Translations under genes and position numbers: made by a program
Shown here: piece by piece, positions 1 to 7,714 of the stretch
Position numbering within the stretch: position 1 is the first letter of the stretch
Layout: each line of letters begins with the position of its first letter
Source: Hoeflea_A sp963921345
GTDB taxonomy: Bacteria > Pseudomonadota > Alphaproteobacteria > Rhizobiales > Rhizobiaceae
Assembly (NCBI GenBank): GCA_963921345.3
Contig: CAWUFE020000001.1
Coordinates: 372,001 to 436,000, forward strand
Direction: 5' to 3'
DNA: 64,000 nt
The notes under the pieces: generated by a model
Told to the model about the DNA's origin: nothing
Database searches by the model: none
Seen by the model: the letters and a program-made list of their open reading frames with translations, nothing else

Positions 1-644
1 TCCTTCGGCGAGCCGAGCAGCACGACCCGCAGGCCCCGTGCCGTCAGTTGCGATGCAAGTTGCGCATAATGGGCCGACGGCCAGCGCTTGGCCGGGCCGA
101 ATTCGGCGCCGGGCATCAGGGCGACGTAGTTTTGCGCGTCAAGACCGTGCCGGGCGAGCAGGGCGGCTTGGTTTTCGGCGTCGACATCCAGCTCGGGATC
201 GCGGTAAGTGCCGCCTCCGGCGAGATTGTAGAACATCTCCGCGGTGCGCTTCTTGAGATCCTCCGGCAGCGGCACGATGTTGTTGAGCAGGCCGTAGCGC
301 AGTTCCTTCAGGTAGCCGGTGCGCCGCCGGATGCCGGCAAAAAACGGGATAAGCGCCGATTTCCAGTTGCCTTGCATGACAAAGGCGTGGCTGTAGGCGC
401 CGCGCATCGCCCGGCCCGCTTTCAGCCGCTCGGCAAGCGCGACGCGGCCGCGCGGGAACGGGTCGTCGACAAAGCCGGTGATCTCGGGCATGCGGCGGAC
501 CAGCGGCGCCATGAAGGCCGGCGCCATGAGGTCGATCGCCGCATCCGGGAAGCGCTCGCGCAATGCCGAAAACAGACATTGCGCCATCACCATGTCACCG
601 ACCCAGCGCGGGGCGATCACAAGGATGGTTGGGTTTTCAGCCAT
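1..644 (-). CDS. waaF: ADP-heptose:LPS heptosyltransferase II (3' end beyond window)
   Basis: This glycosyltransferase family 9 enzyme adds L-glycero-D-manno-heptose from ADP-heptose to the LPS inner core on the cytoplasmic face of the inner membrane. The visible 214 residues start with ILVIAPRWVGDMVMAQ, a typical GT9 N-terminus, and contain MPGAEFGPAKRWP, the start of the ADP-heptose-binding half. The gene runs off the left edge, so its C-terminal part is missing here. The ATG at 644 overlaps the 3' end of hldD by 28 bases, so the two are co-transcribed. Neighbouring hldE, gmhA and gmhB make its donor substrate. Assignment to WaaF rather than WaaC rests on the motif and context. Confidence 0.88.
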   Translation of the reverse strand, partial: MAENPTILVIAPRWVGDMVMAQCLFSALRERFPDAAIDLMAPAFMAPLVRRMPEITGFVDDPFPRGRVALAERLKAGRAMRGAYSHAFVMQGNWKSALIPFFAGIRRRTGYLKELRYGLLNNIVPLPEDLKKRTAEMFYNLAGGGTYRDPELDVDAENQAALLARHGLDAQNYVALMPGAEFGPAKRWPSAHYAQLASQLTARGLRVVLLGSPK

Positions 645-1570
645 TCGACATAGTCCCTGACGCCGGTCGCCACGTCGCGAAAGGCGCCATTGTATCCGGC
701 CGCCCGAAGGCGGCCCATGTCGGCCTGGGTAAAGCTCTGGTAACGGCCCTTCAGGTGGTCGGGAAAGTCGACATATTCGATCTCACCGCGGCCGAGCGTG
801 TCGATCACGGCTTCCGCCACCGTCCTGAACGGTTCGGCCCGGCCGGTGCCGCAGTTGAAGATGCCGGAGAGACCGCGCCGCCAGCACCACAGCGCGACAT
901 CGGCGACGTCCGCCACATGGATGAAATCGCGGCTCTGCTCGCCCGGACCGTAGCCGTCATTGGCGCCGAAGAGTTTAGGGTTCTCGCCCTTTTCGAGCTG
1001 CCCGAACAGGTGGAAGGCGACGGAGGCCATCGATCCCTTGTGGGCCTCGCGCGGGCCGTAGACGTTGAAGTAACGCAGGCCGATGACGGGCGAATGGTCG
1101 TCGCGCGTCAGCACCGTGCGCCGCACATAGTCGTCGAACAGCTTCTTGGAATAGCCGTAGACGTTGAGCGGCCGTTCGTTTTCGGGCGCTTCCGCGAACA
1201 CACTGCCGCCGCCATAGACCGCCGCCGACGAGGCGTAGACGAAGGGAATCGCGCGTTCCAGGCAGAACGCCATCAGGGTTTTGGAATAGGCGTAGTTCTC
1301 GCGCATCATGTAGCGGCCGTCCCACTCCGTCGTGGTCGAGCAGGCGCCCTGGTGAAAGACGACGTCGAAGGCATCCGCAGCACCCGCTTCGATACGGGCG
1401 AGAAAGGCGTCCTTGTCCTCGTAATCGGCGATGGCGAGATCGGCGATGTTGCGGAATTTGGTGCCGTCGGTGAGATCGTCGACGACCAGGATGTCGTCGC
1501 GGCCGGCGGCATTCAGCGCCGCCACCAGATTGCTGGCGATCATCCCCGCTCCGCCGGTGACCACGATCAT
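617..1570 (-). CDS. hldD: ADP-L-glycero-D-manno-heptose 6-epimerase
   Basis: HldD (RfaD) epimerises ADP-D-glycero-D-manno-heptose to the L-glycero form, the last step of ADP-heptose synthesis. The 317-residue protein has the extended short-chain dehydrogenase layout. It starts with a nucleotide-binding TGGAGMIASN motif, in which the usual third glycine is alanine. The catalytic YxxxK appears as YGYSK, and a serine-rich YASSAAVYGGG stretch precedes it. I chose the ATG at 1570 because the Rossmann fold begins immediately there and an AGGAAAAG-like ribosome site lies just upstream; the frame stays open further but that extension has no family match. The gene is divergent from hldE across about 106 bases. 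Confidence 0.93.
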   Translation of the reverse strand: MIVVTGGAGMIASNLVAALNAAGRDDILVVDDLTDGTKFRNIADLAIADYEDKDAFLARIEAGAADAFDVVFHQGACSTTTEWDGRYMMRENYAYSKTLMAFCLERAIPFVYASSAAVYGGGSVFAEAPENERPLNVYGYSKKLFDDYVRRTVLTRDDHSPVIGLRYFNVYGPREAHKGSMASVAFHLFGQLEKGENPKLFGANDGYGPGEQSRDFIHVADVADVALWCWRRGLSGIFNCGTGRAEPFRTVAEAVIDTLGRGEIEYVDFPDHLKGRYQSFTQADMGRLRAAGYNGAFRDVATGVRDYVEWLKTQPSL

Positions 1571-1676
1571 GAAACGCTTTTCCTTTCCGCCGCTTGCTAG
1601 CCGTCTGTCCAGACTGTATTGGTGACCGCGCATTAGCACAAAGCCCGTTGGCCGAACAGATGGACCCCTGCCCGGC

Positions 1677-3137
1677 ATGCAATTAGAAACCGTCCAGGAG
1701 GCCCTGGGCCAATTTGCCGATCTCGCCGTTCTCGTCGTCGGCGATTTCATGGTCGACAGCTTCGTCTATGGCGACCTGGAGCGCATTTCGCCGGAGGCCT
1801 CCATACCGATCCTGCGCGGTCAGGACCAGCGGCAAATGCTGGGCGGCGGCGGCAACGTGGTCGCCAATGTCGTGTCGCTGGGCGCGACGGCCCTGCCGCT
1901 GACGGTGATCGGCGGCGACAATGCCGGCACGGACCTGAAAAGGATGCTGGCGGAACTGGGTGCCACCGGCGACGGCGTGCTGACCGGCGCCAGGCGGCAG
2001 ACCTCGCAAAAGACCCGCTTCATCGCCCAGCGACAGCAAGTGTTGCGCTTCGACCAGGAAGATCGTGCCGCTTTGGACCCGGCCGACCGCAAGCAGCTTT
2101 TCGATCGCTTGCCGGCGCTTTTGGAAAAAGCCGACGTGGTGATTCTCTCGGATTACGGCAAGGGCGTTCTCGGCGACGGGATCGCGGCGGAAATCGTCGC
2201 CCGGTGCCGTGAAGCGGGAAAGCCGGTGCTCGCTGACCCGAAGGGGCCGGACTATTCGATCTATGCCGGCGCGACCGCCGTCACGCCGAACCGCAGCGAA
2301 CTGAGCGAAGCTAGCGGCATGCGTGTCGACGGCGATGCGGAGGTCGAAGCGGCGGCGCGCCACCTGGTGACCGGGCACGGCTTCGACTACGTGGTGGCGA
2401 CGCGCAGCGAAGACGGCATGAGTGTGGTCGGCGCCGATTTCGCCCACCATGTGGCAACACCCGTGCTGGAGGTGTTCGACGTCTCGGGCGCCGGCGACAC
2501 GGTGATCGCCTCGTTTGCGCTGGCGCTTGCCGCCGGCATGGATCTGCAGCAGGCCGGAAGCCTGGCCAATGCCGCCGCCGGCGTCGTCGTCGCCAAGCTC
2601 GGCACGGCGCAGGTGAGCCGCGAAGAGCTGCTGGTCGCCCTCAACGGCGCCGCCGAAAAACACGGTCACGTGGCCTTCGACCATGCGATGCATCTGGTGA
2701 AGAGCTGGAAAAACCGGGGCCTTTCCGTCGGCTTTACCAATGGCTGTTTCGACATCCTGCATGCCGGCCACATCTCGCTGCTGCGCCAGGCGCGGGCCGA
2801 ATGCGATCGGCTGATCGTCGGGCTGAACAGCGACTCCTCGGTTCGGCGGCTGAAGGGTGCGGACCGGCCGGTCAACAACGAGAACGACCGCGCGGCCGTG
2901 CTTGCGGCGCTGAAAACCGTCGACGCCGTCGTCCTTTTCGGCGAGGACACGCCGGCGAAGCTGATTTCCTCGCTGCTGCCGGACGTGCTGGTCAAGGGCG
3001 CGGACTATGCGATCGACCAGGTGGTCGGCGCCGATGTGGTGACGTCGAACGGCGGTCGCGTCGTGCTGGCGGAACTCATGCCTGACCGCAGCACGACCGA
3101 TACGATCCGCAGCCTGCGGGCGACGAACAAGAAGTAA
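1677..3137 (+). CDS. hldE: Bifunctional heptose-7-phosphate kinase / heptose-1-phosphate adenylyltransferase
   Basis: HldE carries out two steps of ADP-heptose synthesis. The N-terminal PfkB/ribokinase-type kinase phosphorylates D-glycero-D-manno-heptose 7-phosphate, and the C-terminal nucleotidyltransferase adds AMP. The 486-residue length fits the fused two-domain form. Residues 269-275 (VSGAGDT) are the PfkB anion-hole and catalytic aspartate motif. Residues 353-365 (FTNGCFDILHAGH) hold the HxGH nucleotidyltransferase motif. It is followed after 9 bases by gmhA and then gmhB, giving an operon that covers the whole route from sedoheptulose 7-phosphate to ADP-heptose together with divergent hldD. 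Confidence 0.95.
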   Translation: MQLETVQEALGQFADLAVLVVGDFMVDSFVYGDLERISPEASIPILRGQDQRQMLGGGGNVVANVVSLGATALPLTVIGGDNAGTDLKRMLAELGATGDGVLTGARRQTSQKTRFIAQRQQVLRFDQEDRAALDPADRKQLFDRLPALLEKADVVILSDYGKGVLGDGIAAEIVARCREAGKPVLADPKGPDYSIYAGATAVTPNRSELSEASGMRVDGDAEVEAAARHLVTGHGFDYVVATRSEDGMSVVGADFAHHVATPVLEVFDVSGAGDTVIASFALALAAGMDLQQAGSLANAAAGVVVAKLGTAQVSREELLVALNGAAEKHGHVAFDHAMHLVKSWKNRGLSVGFTNGCFDILHAGHISLLRQARAECDRLIVGLNSDSSVRRLKGADRPVNNENDRAAVLAALKTVDAVVLFGEDTPAKLISSLLPDVLVKGADYAIDQVVGADVVTSNGGRVVLAELMPDRSTTDTIRSLRATNKK

Positions 3138-3146
3138 GGACATCCG

Positions 3147-3722
3147 ATGGACCGGCTGCAAGACTATCTGACGCGTTCGACGGAAGTGATCGAGGCGATC
3201 GCCGAACGGGATTTCGGCCGCGAAATGGAACAGGCGGCGGCGCTGATCGTGGCCGCGCTGGCCGACGGTCGGCCGTTGCTGACCTGCGGCAATGGCGGCT
3301 CGGCGGCCGACGCGCTGCACATCGCCTGCGAGCTGGTCGGCCGGTTTCTGCGCGAGCGCGACGGTTACAACGTCATCGCTTTGCCCGCCGACCCGATCAC
3401 CATGACTGCCTGGAGCAACGACTACGATTTCGACGGCGGTTTTGCGCGGCAGGTGCAGGCCTATGGCGGCAATGGCGGCGTGCTTCTGGCGCTGTCGACC
3501 AGCGGCAATTCGAAAAACGTATTGGCGGCGGCCGAAAAAGCCCATGCCATGGGGCTCAAGGTCATCGGCATGACCGGCCGTACCGGCGGCGCGCTGGCGC
3601 CTTTCTGCGACGTGCTGTTCAACGTTCCGGCCGATTCCACCCCGCTCATCCAGCAGGGTCACGAGTGCCTCTACCACCATTTGTGCGATCTTGTGGAGGA
3701 GCGGCTTGCCGGCCAGGATTGA
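3147..3722 (+). CDS. gmhA: Sedoheptulose-7-phosphate isomerase (phosphoheptose isomerase)
   Basis: GmhA converts sedoheptulose 7-phosphate to D-glycero-D-manno-heptose 7-phosphate, the first committed step towards LPS heptose. The 191-residue protein is a single SIS domain of normal length. The sugar-phosphate loop CGNGGSAAD lies at residues 47-55, and a second loop with STSGNSKN follows near residue 115. The conserved QQGHECLYHHLCDLVE near the C-terminus contains the active-site histidine region. It sits 9 bases after hldE and overlaps the start of gmhB by 17 bases. Confidence 0.93.
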   Translation: MDRLQDYLTRSTEVIEAIAERDFGREMEQAAALIVAALADGRPLLTCGNGGSAADALHIACELVGRFLRERDGYNVIALPADPITMTAWSNDYDFDGGFARQVQAYGGNGGVLLALSTSGNSKNVLAAAEKAHAMGLKVIGMTGRTGGALAPFCDVLFNVPADSTPLIQQGHECLYHHLCDLVEERLAGQD

Positions 3723-4326
3723 CGGACTGGAAGAACCGGGCCTGTGGGTTCGGCACAACGGTCCGGAAGGCGCCCATGCCGGCCGCCCCGCCCTGTTTCT
3801 CGACCGAGACGGCGTGCTCAACGAGGACACGGGCTATCCGCGATCGCCCGACGAGATCGTGCTGATCGACCGGATCGTGCCGCTGATTCGCGAAGCCAAT
3901 CGCCGCGCCATGCCGGTGATCGTCGTCTCCAACCATTCGGGGGTCGGCCGCCGCTATATGGGTTGGGACGATTATGTGGCGGTCACCGACCATATCGAGG
4001 CGCTGCTCGCCGACCGTCAGGCGAAGATCGACTGCCTGCTTGCCTGCGCCTATCACCGCGATGCCGAACCGCCTTATGCGATCGATAACCATCCGATGCG
4101 CAAGCCCAACCCCGGCATGCTGGAGCGCGGCGCGGCCCTGACGGGCGCCGATCTCGGGACGTCGCTGATCGTCGGCGACAAGCCGAGCGACATGGAGGCG
4201 GGCCGCAGGGCCGGCCTGTCGGCCGGCTGGTTCGTCGGGACGCAGGCGGAAGCGCAGGCGGCGACGAAGGAGGGATTTGCGGTTCGGGTCTTGCCGGAAG
4301 ATCCGGTTGCTATTCTGGGTTGTTAG
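3706..4326 (+). CDS. gmhB: D-glycero-D-manno-heptose 1,7-bisphosphate 7-phosphatase (HAD)
   Basis: GmhB removes the 7-phosphate from heptose 1,7-bisphosphate between the two HldE reactions. It is a HAD phosphatase with the nucleophile motif FLDRDGVLNED (D33 and D35 from the chosen start), a later SNHSGVG motif and an acidic VGDKPSDMEAG motif. I chose the TTG at 3706 because GGAGGA ends 5 bases upstream; a TTG at 3691 in frame is possible. One oddity stands out. Family members usually carry a zinc loop of CxH followed by CxC before RKPxPGM, and here CAYH is present but the second cysteine pair is replaced by NHPM. Context still supports GmhB. Confidence 0.85.
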   Translation: MPARIDGLEEPGLWVRHNGPEGAHAGRPALFLDRDGVLNEDTGYPRSPDEIVLIDRIVPLIREANRRAMPVIVVSNHSGVGRRYMGWDDYVAVTDHIEALLADRQAKIDCLLACAYHRDAEPPYAIDNHPMRKPNPGMLERGAALTGADLGTSLIVGDKPSDMEAGRRAGLSAGWFVGTQAEAQAATKEGFAVRVLPEDPVAILGC

Positions 4327-4407
4327 CGAGACCATGGTTGCCCACGCGGCCATGGCCGGGGTTTCCCGACCAACCGCAACGATGCCGGAGAGACGCAAGG
4401 TTCGAAG

Positions 4408-5127
4408 ATGGGCTTGGGAATTACGGTCGGCGTTCTTGCCGATCTCATCCGGAACGATCCTGAAGGGGCCGAGATCATCCGGCGGGATTTCGCCGAGATC
4501 CGGCGCGCCATGCTGGCCGCCGGCCTCGCGTCTCACTCGGAGCCCGAAGAGTGCGACGTCTGGTTTGCGGACGGAATGGGCTATTCCGGCCTGCACGCGC
4601 TGCGAGAGGTTGCCGGGTTTGTCTGGAAAGGCCTGCAGGTTCCACGAACGCCCATGCTGACCGGGCAGGAAACGCCGCACTCGGACGAGCTGTACGAGGC
4701 CGCCGTGCCGTTCCTGTTCGGCAAGGACGGACTCAGCCTTTGGCAGCGGCTGGTCGGGCGCAAAAACGGTCGCGAGCCGCCGCCCTTCATGCATCTGGTT
4801 TGTCACGGCGATGCCGAAGGCTACTATGTTCCGACGGATTTCGAAGTGCCGCTGATTCCGCTCGACGACGAGGACACGACCGTGGCCTGGCCGCTGGGAT
4901 CCGTCCAGCGTCTTCGGGCCGAAATTGCCGTTCTGTCTCAGGTTCTGGACATTCCCGACGAATTGACGCCGCAATCCCCGGACCTGACGGTGCTGCTGGA
5001 GCGCGAACGACCGAAAGAGGACGGCGCGTTGTGGCAGGCACAGCCGATCGCCACCTATTCCGCGCTGATCCTCAGGGATGCGTGCAACGCGTCGCTGTCG
5101 ACGGGCGCTGCAATCTCTTTCGGGTGA
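4408..5127 (+). CDS. Uncharacterised 239-residue protein
   Basis: I do not recognise the function. The protein is acidic, soluble and without signal peptide or membrane segment. It opens with MGLGITVGVLADLIRNDPEG, and the central part has several aromatic-rich stretches (FADGMGYSGLHALREV, FMHLVCHGDAEGYYVP). The overall look is that of a small cytoplasmic protein family scattered through bacteria and often left as hypothetical, possibly immunity-like, but this is only an impression. The start ATG at 4408 follows GCAAGGTTCGAAG. It stands 81 bases after gmhB and 49 bases before the RraA-like gene, with no clear functional tie to either. Confidence 0.7.
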   Translation: MGLGITVGVLADLIRNDPEGAEIIRRDFAEIRRAMLAAGLASHSEPEECDVWFADGMGYSGLHALREVAGFVWKGLQVPRTPMLTGQETPHSDELYEAAVPFLFGKDGLSLWQRLVGRKNGREPPPFMHLVCHGDAEGYYVPTDFEVPLIPLDDEDTTVAWPLGSVQRLRAEIAVLSQVLDIPDELTPQSPDLTVLLERERPKEDGALWQAQPIATYSALILRDACNASLSTGAAISFG

Positions 5128-5176
5128 GGGCATTCTCCGCGCTCACGCAAATTTCTCCGCCGCAAAGGAACCTACG

Positions 5177-5875
5177 ATGATCGAAGAACCCTCCGCCCTC
5201 ACCGTGAAGCGCAATCGGCGCAGGCCCACCGACGCTCAAATTGCGGCCTTTCAGGGGGTTCCGACGAGCTTCGTGGTGGATGCGATGTTCGGCGGCGGTG
5301 CGCTGGCGCCCGAAATCCGCCCGATCGGCGACGGTCGGGACGTTCATTGCGTGGCGGCCGGGCCGGCGTTGACGGCCGAGTGCGGGCCGGCCGACATCCT
5401 GGCGACCCTCGCCGCCCTGAAGTTCATCCGGCCGGGCGACATCCTGGTGTCGTCCTTTGCCGCCCATCAGGGCTGTGCCGCGGCCGGCGACCGGGCGATG
5501 GGCATGCTGAAGAATTGCGGTGCCGCCGGGTTCGTCACCGATGGGCCGGTGCGCGATTACGCCGGCCTTGTCGACGTCGGCTTGCCGGTCTGGTGCAGCG
5601 GTCTCAATCCGGGTTCGCCGTTCACCGTCGGGCCGGGCAAGGTCGGACTGCCGGTGCAGATCGGCGGCCGGCAGGTCGACAGCGGCGACATGATCGTCGC
5701 CGACCGGGACGGCGTGGTGGTCGTGCCGTTCGACCGCATCGACGAAGTCGTCGAGCGCCTCGACACCATCAAGACGTTGGAGACGGAGCTGGACGCGCAG
5801 GTCGCGGCCGGCCTGCGCGTTCCGCAGTCCATCCTGGATGTGGTGGAAAGCGACGCGACGGTCTTTGTCGACTGA
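5177..5875 (+). CDS. RraA-like / HMG-aldolase-family protein
   Basis: This 232-residue protein has the RraA fold (ribonuclease E inhibitor RraA and 4-hydroxy-4-methyl-2-oxoglutarate aldolase family). The signature GMLKNCGAAGFVTDGPVRDYAGL matches the metal and oxyacid-binding loop with its GxxGxVxDGxxRD pattern, and GDMIVADRDGVVVVP near residue 190 is the conserved C-terminal strand. The RD pair is typical of members with aldolase or decarboxylase activity, but the substrate cannot be told. The ATG at 5177 follows AAAGGAACC. It ends 35 bases before the convergent Nudix gene. Nothing nearby points to an aromatic pathway that would need an HMG aldolase. Confidence 0.8.
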   Translation: MIEEPSALTVKRNRRRPTDAQIAAFQGVPTSFVVDAMFGGGALAPEIRPIGDGRDVHCVAAGPALTAECGPADILATLAALKFIRPGDILVSSFAAHQGCAAAGDRAMGMLKNCGAAGFVTDGPVRDYAGLVDVGLPVWCSGLNPGSPFTVGPGKVGLPVQIGGRQVDSGDMIVADRDGVVVVPFDRIDEVVERLDTIKTLETELDAQVAAGLRVPQSILDVVESDATVFVD

Positions 5876-5910
5876 CGCCGGCACATCGATCCGCCAGGAG
5901 CACCGCAAGC

Positions 5911-6582
5911 TCAGCGAATGATCGCGACATCCTCCGCCGGCCGCTTGAGGCGATAAAGCATGGCCGGCCTGTGGGCGCCCTCGGCCCTTTTGTCGCCGGT
6001 CTCTTCGATGGCGTCGAGCGACAATACCCATTTGCGGAAATTCCGCTTGTCACGCGACCTCCCGGACACCGTTTCGTAGAGCGCCTGCACCTCGGTGAGG
6101 GTGAATTCGTCGGCCATGAATTTCAGGCCGATGGTGGAGTATTCCAGCTTTGCCGCCAGCCGGTCGCGCGCCGCCTGCAGGATCTCGCCGTGATCGAAGG
6201 CCAGGTCCGGGAGTGAAGCGACGGCGTGCCAGCGCGCATCATGCGCGTCCGATCCGGCCCTCAGGGTCAGTCTGTCTGAAGGCACCAGGGCAAAGTAGGC
6301 AACGGTGATCACCCGCTCTCGCGGATCCCGATCCGGCGCGCCGAATGTGTAGAGTTGTTCGAGGTAGATGTCCTCGAGCCCGGTTTCCTCCTTCAACTCG
6401 CGCTGCGCGCATGCGTCCAGGCCTTCATCGATCTGAACGAAGCCGCCGGGTAGGGCCCACTCCCCCTTATGAGGTTCGAGATCGCGCTGGATGAGCAGCA
6501 CCTGCAGGGCGTTTTCCCTGACCGTAAACAGGACGATATCCGTCGTCACGGCCGGGTGGGGATAGGCGTAGCTATAGCTCAT
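5911..6582 (-). CDS. Nudix-domain / winged-helix protein, NrtR-type regulator
   Basis: The 223-residue protein has an N-terminal Nudix domain followed by a C-terminal helix-turn-helix-like part. A complete Nudix box is present at about residues 47-69 (GX5EX7REUXEEXGU, seen as GFVQIDE...RELKEETGL), so hydrolytic activity on ADP-ribose-like molecules is possible. The last 80 residues (EFTLTEVQALYETVSGRSRDKRNFRKWVLSL) match the winged-helix half of NrtR regulators, which control NAD metabolism and sense ADP-ribose. It is divergent from an SPFH gene and a NAD-kinase-like gene, which supports an NAD-related regulator. A plain ADP-ribose pyrophosphatase is the alternative. Confidence 0.82.
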   Translation of the reverse strand: MSYSYAYPHPAVTTDIVLFTVRENALQVLLIQRDLEPHKGEWALPGGFVQIDEGLDACAQRELKEETGLEDIYLEQLYTFGAPDRDPRERVITVAYFALVPSDRLTLRAGSDAHDARWHAVASLPDLAFDHGEILQAARDRLAAKLEYSTIGLKFMADEFTLTEVQALYETVSGRSRDKRNFRKWVLSLDAIEETGDKRAEGAHRPAMLYRLKRPAEDVAIIR

Positions 6583-6595
6583 TTCAGTTCGTGTG

Positions 6596-6618
6596 TTGAC
6601 AAAACTATCAAGTTTGTG
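6596..6618 (+). promoter_or_regulatory. -35 box with inverted repeat, likely operator of the SPFH operon
   Basis: TTGACA at 6596-6601 is a perfect sigma-70 -35 element facing the SPFH gene. Directly after it, AAACT-ATCA-AGTTT at 6602-6615 is a perfect inverted repeat lying where the spacer to the -10 box would be. An outer GTGTG at 6591-6595 also pairs with CACAC at 6626-6630. A protein bound here would block the promoter. The divergent Nudix/winged-helix protein is the obvious candidate. No strong -10 box is visible. Confidence 0.5.
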
Positions 6619-6715
6619 TACTTCTCACACTATCACTTGGAGAAGACGCGGATCAAGCCCGTTCCGGACCTGCCGGAATTGGCAACGAACTTTTATGCGC
6701 AAAAGGAGAAGATCC

Positions 6716-7714
6716 ATGGTGCAGATCATCCGATATCCGGCTCTTCGGCATTTGCGGGCGGACGCCTCGTCCCACATCCGGTACTTCCGCAAAGGCGAGC
6801 TGAAGCGCGCGGGACGGGGGCTTGCCTTCTGGTTCCGTCCGGACGGCGCCTCCATCGCCGAGATTCCCATGGACGACCGGCAGCTGAGCTTCCTGATCAA
6901 GGGCCAGTCCGTCGACTTTCAGGACCTGGCTGTCCAGGGCACGGCAATCTGGCGGGTGGCGGACCCAGCCGGTCTTTCCGAGCGGGTCGATTTCACGGTC
7001 GATCTCGCCACCGGCGTGCACAATGCGGAACCGATCGATCAGATCAACAATGTGCTTGTCGGCCTGTTGCAGCAATTCACCTACGCACATCTGACGGTGC
7101 AGGGTGTGCGGGACCTGCTGGAAGCCGGAGTCGCGCCCCTGCAGGAGGCGATCCTGACAGCTTTTGTCGGTGACCGGACGCTGGCGGGCATGGGCCTGGA
7201 GCTGGTTGGCGTCAGCGTTTCCAAGCTGGCGCCAAGCAGCGAGCTCTCTCGCGCGTTGCAGGCGCCGACCTTCGAAAGCCTGCAGCAGCAGGCCGACGAA
7301 GCGACCTTCGCGCGACGGGCGCTAGCGGTGGAAAAGGAAAGAGCGATCGCCGAGAACGAGCTGAACAACCAGATCGAGCTTGCCAGCCGGCAAAAGGAGT
7401 TGATCGCGCGGGAAGACGCCAATGCCCGCTCCAAGGCCGAAGGCGTGGCCGCGGCGCGCAAGATCGACAGCGATGCCGAAGCCGACCGCATCCGTGTCGT
7501 CGACCAGGCGAGAGCCGACATGGAGCGCGCCCGCATCGACGTTTACCGAAGTCTGCCGCCGGCGGTGTTGCTGGCCATGGCGGCGCAGGAGTTTGCCGCC
7601 AAGGTCGACCGTATCGACAACCTGACCGTGACACCGGACATGCTGGCCGGGTTGGCGAGCCAGCTGCAGCGGTTTGCCGGCGCTCATCACGATGTTCCGG
7701 GAGCGTCGCAATGA
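6716..7714 (+). CDS. SPFH/band-7 domain protein
   Basis: This 332-residue SPFH (stomatin/prohibitin/flotillin/HflK) protein has an N-terminal beta-rich band-7 domain and a long charged coiled-coil region at about residues 185-275, rich in A, E, K and R. No N-terminal membrane helix is visible, so it may attach peripherally or assemble in the cytoplasm, which is unlike HflK or flotillins. The ATG at 6716 has AAAGGAGAA at a proper distance. The stop overlaps the start of the NAD-kinase-like gene (ATGA), so the two are translationally coupled. The divergent NrtR-like gene suggests a link to pyridine-nucleotide metabolism; the actual role is unknown. Confidence 0.83.
   Translation: MVQIIRYPALRHLRADASSHIRYFRKGELKRAGRGLAFWFRPDGASIAEIPMDDRQLSFLIKGQSVDFQDLAVQGTAIWRVADPAGLSERVDFTVDLATGVHNAEPIDQINNVLVGLLQQFTYAHLTVQGVRDLLEAGVAPLQEAILTAFVGDRTLAGMGLELVGVSVSKLAPSSELSRALQAPTFESLQQQADEATFARRALAVEKERAIAENELNNQIELASRQKELIAREDANARSKAEGVAAARKIDSDAEADRIRVVDQARADMERARIDVYRSLPPAVLLAMAAQEFAAKVDRIDNLTVTPDMLAGLASQLQRFAGAHHDVPGASQ

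Noticed and set aside
1683..3830. A 715-codon minus-strand open frame
   Set aside because: It lies antisense to hldE, gmhA and the start of gmhB, which have clear motifs. Its own sequence is low in complexity and matches no family.
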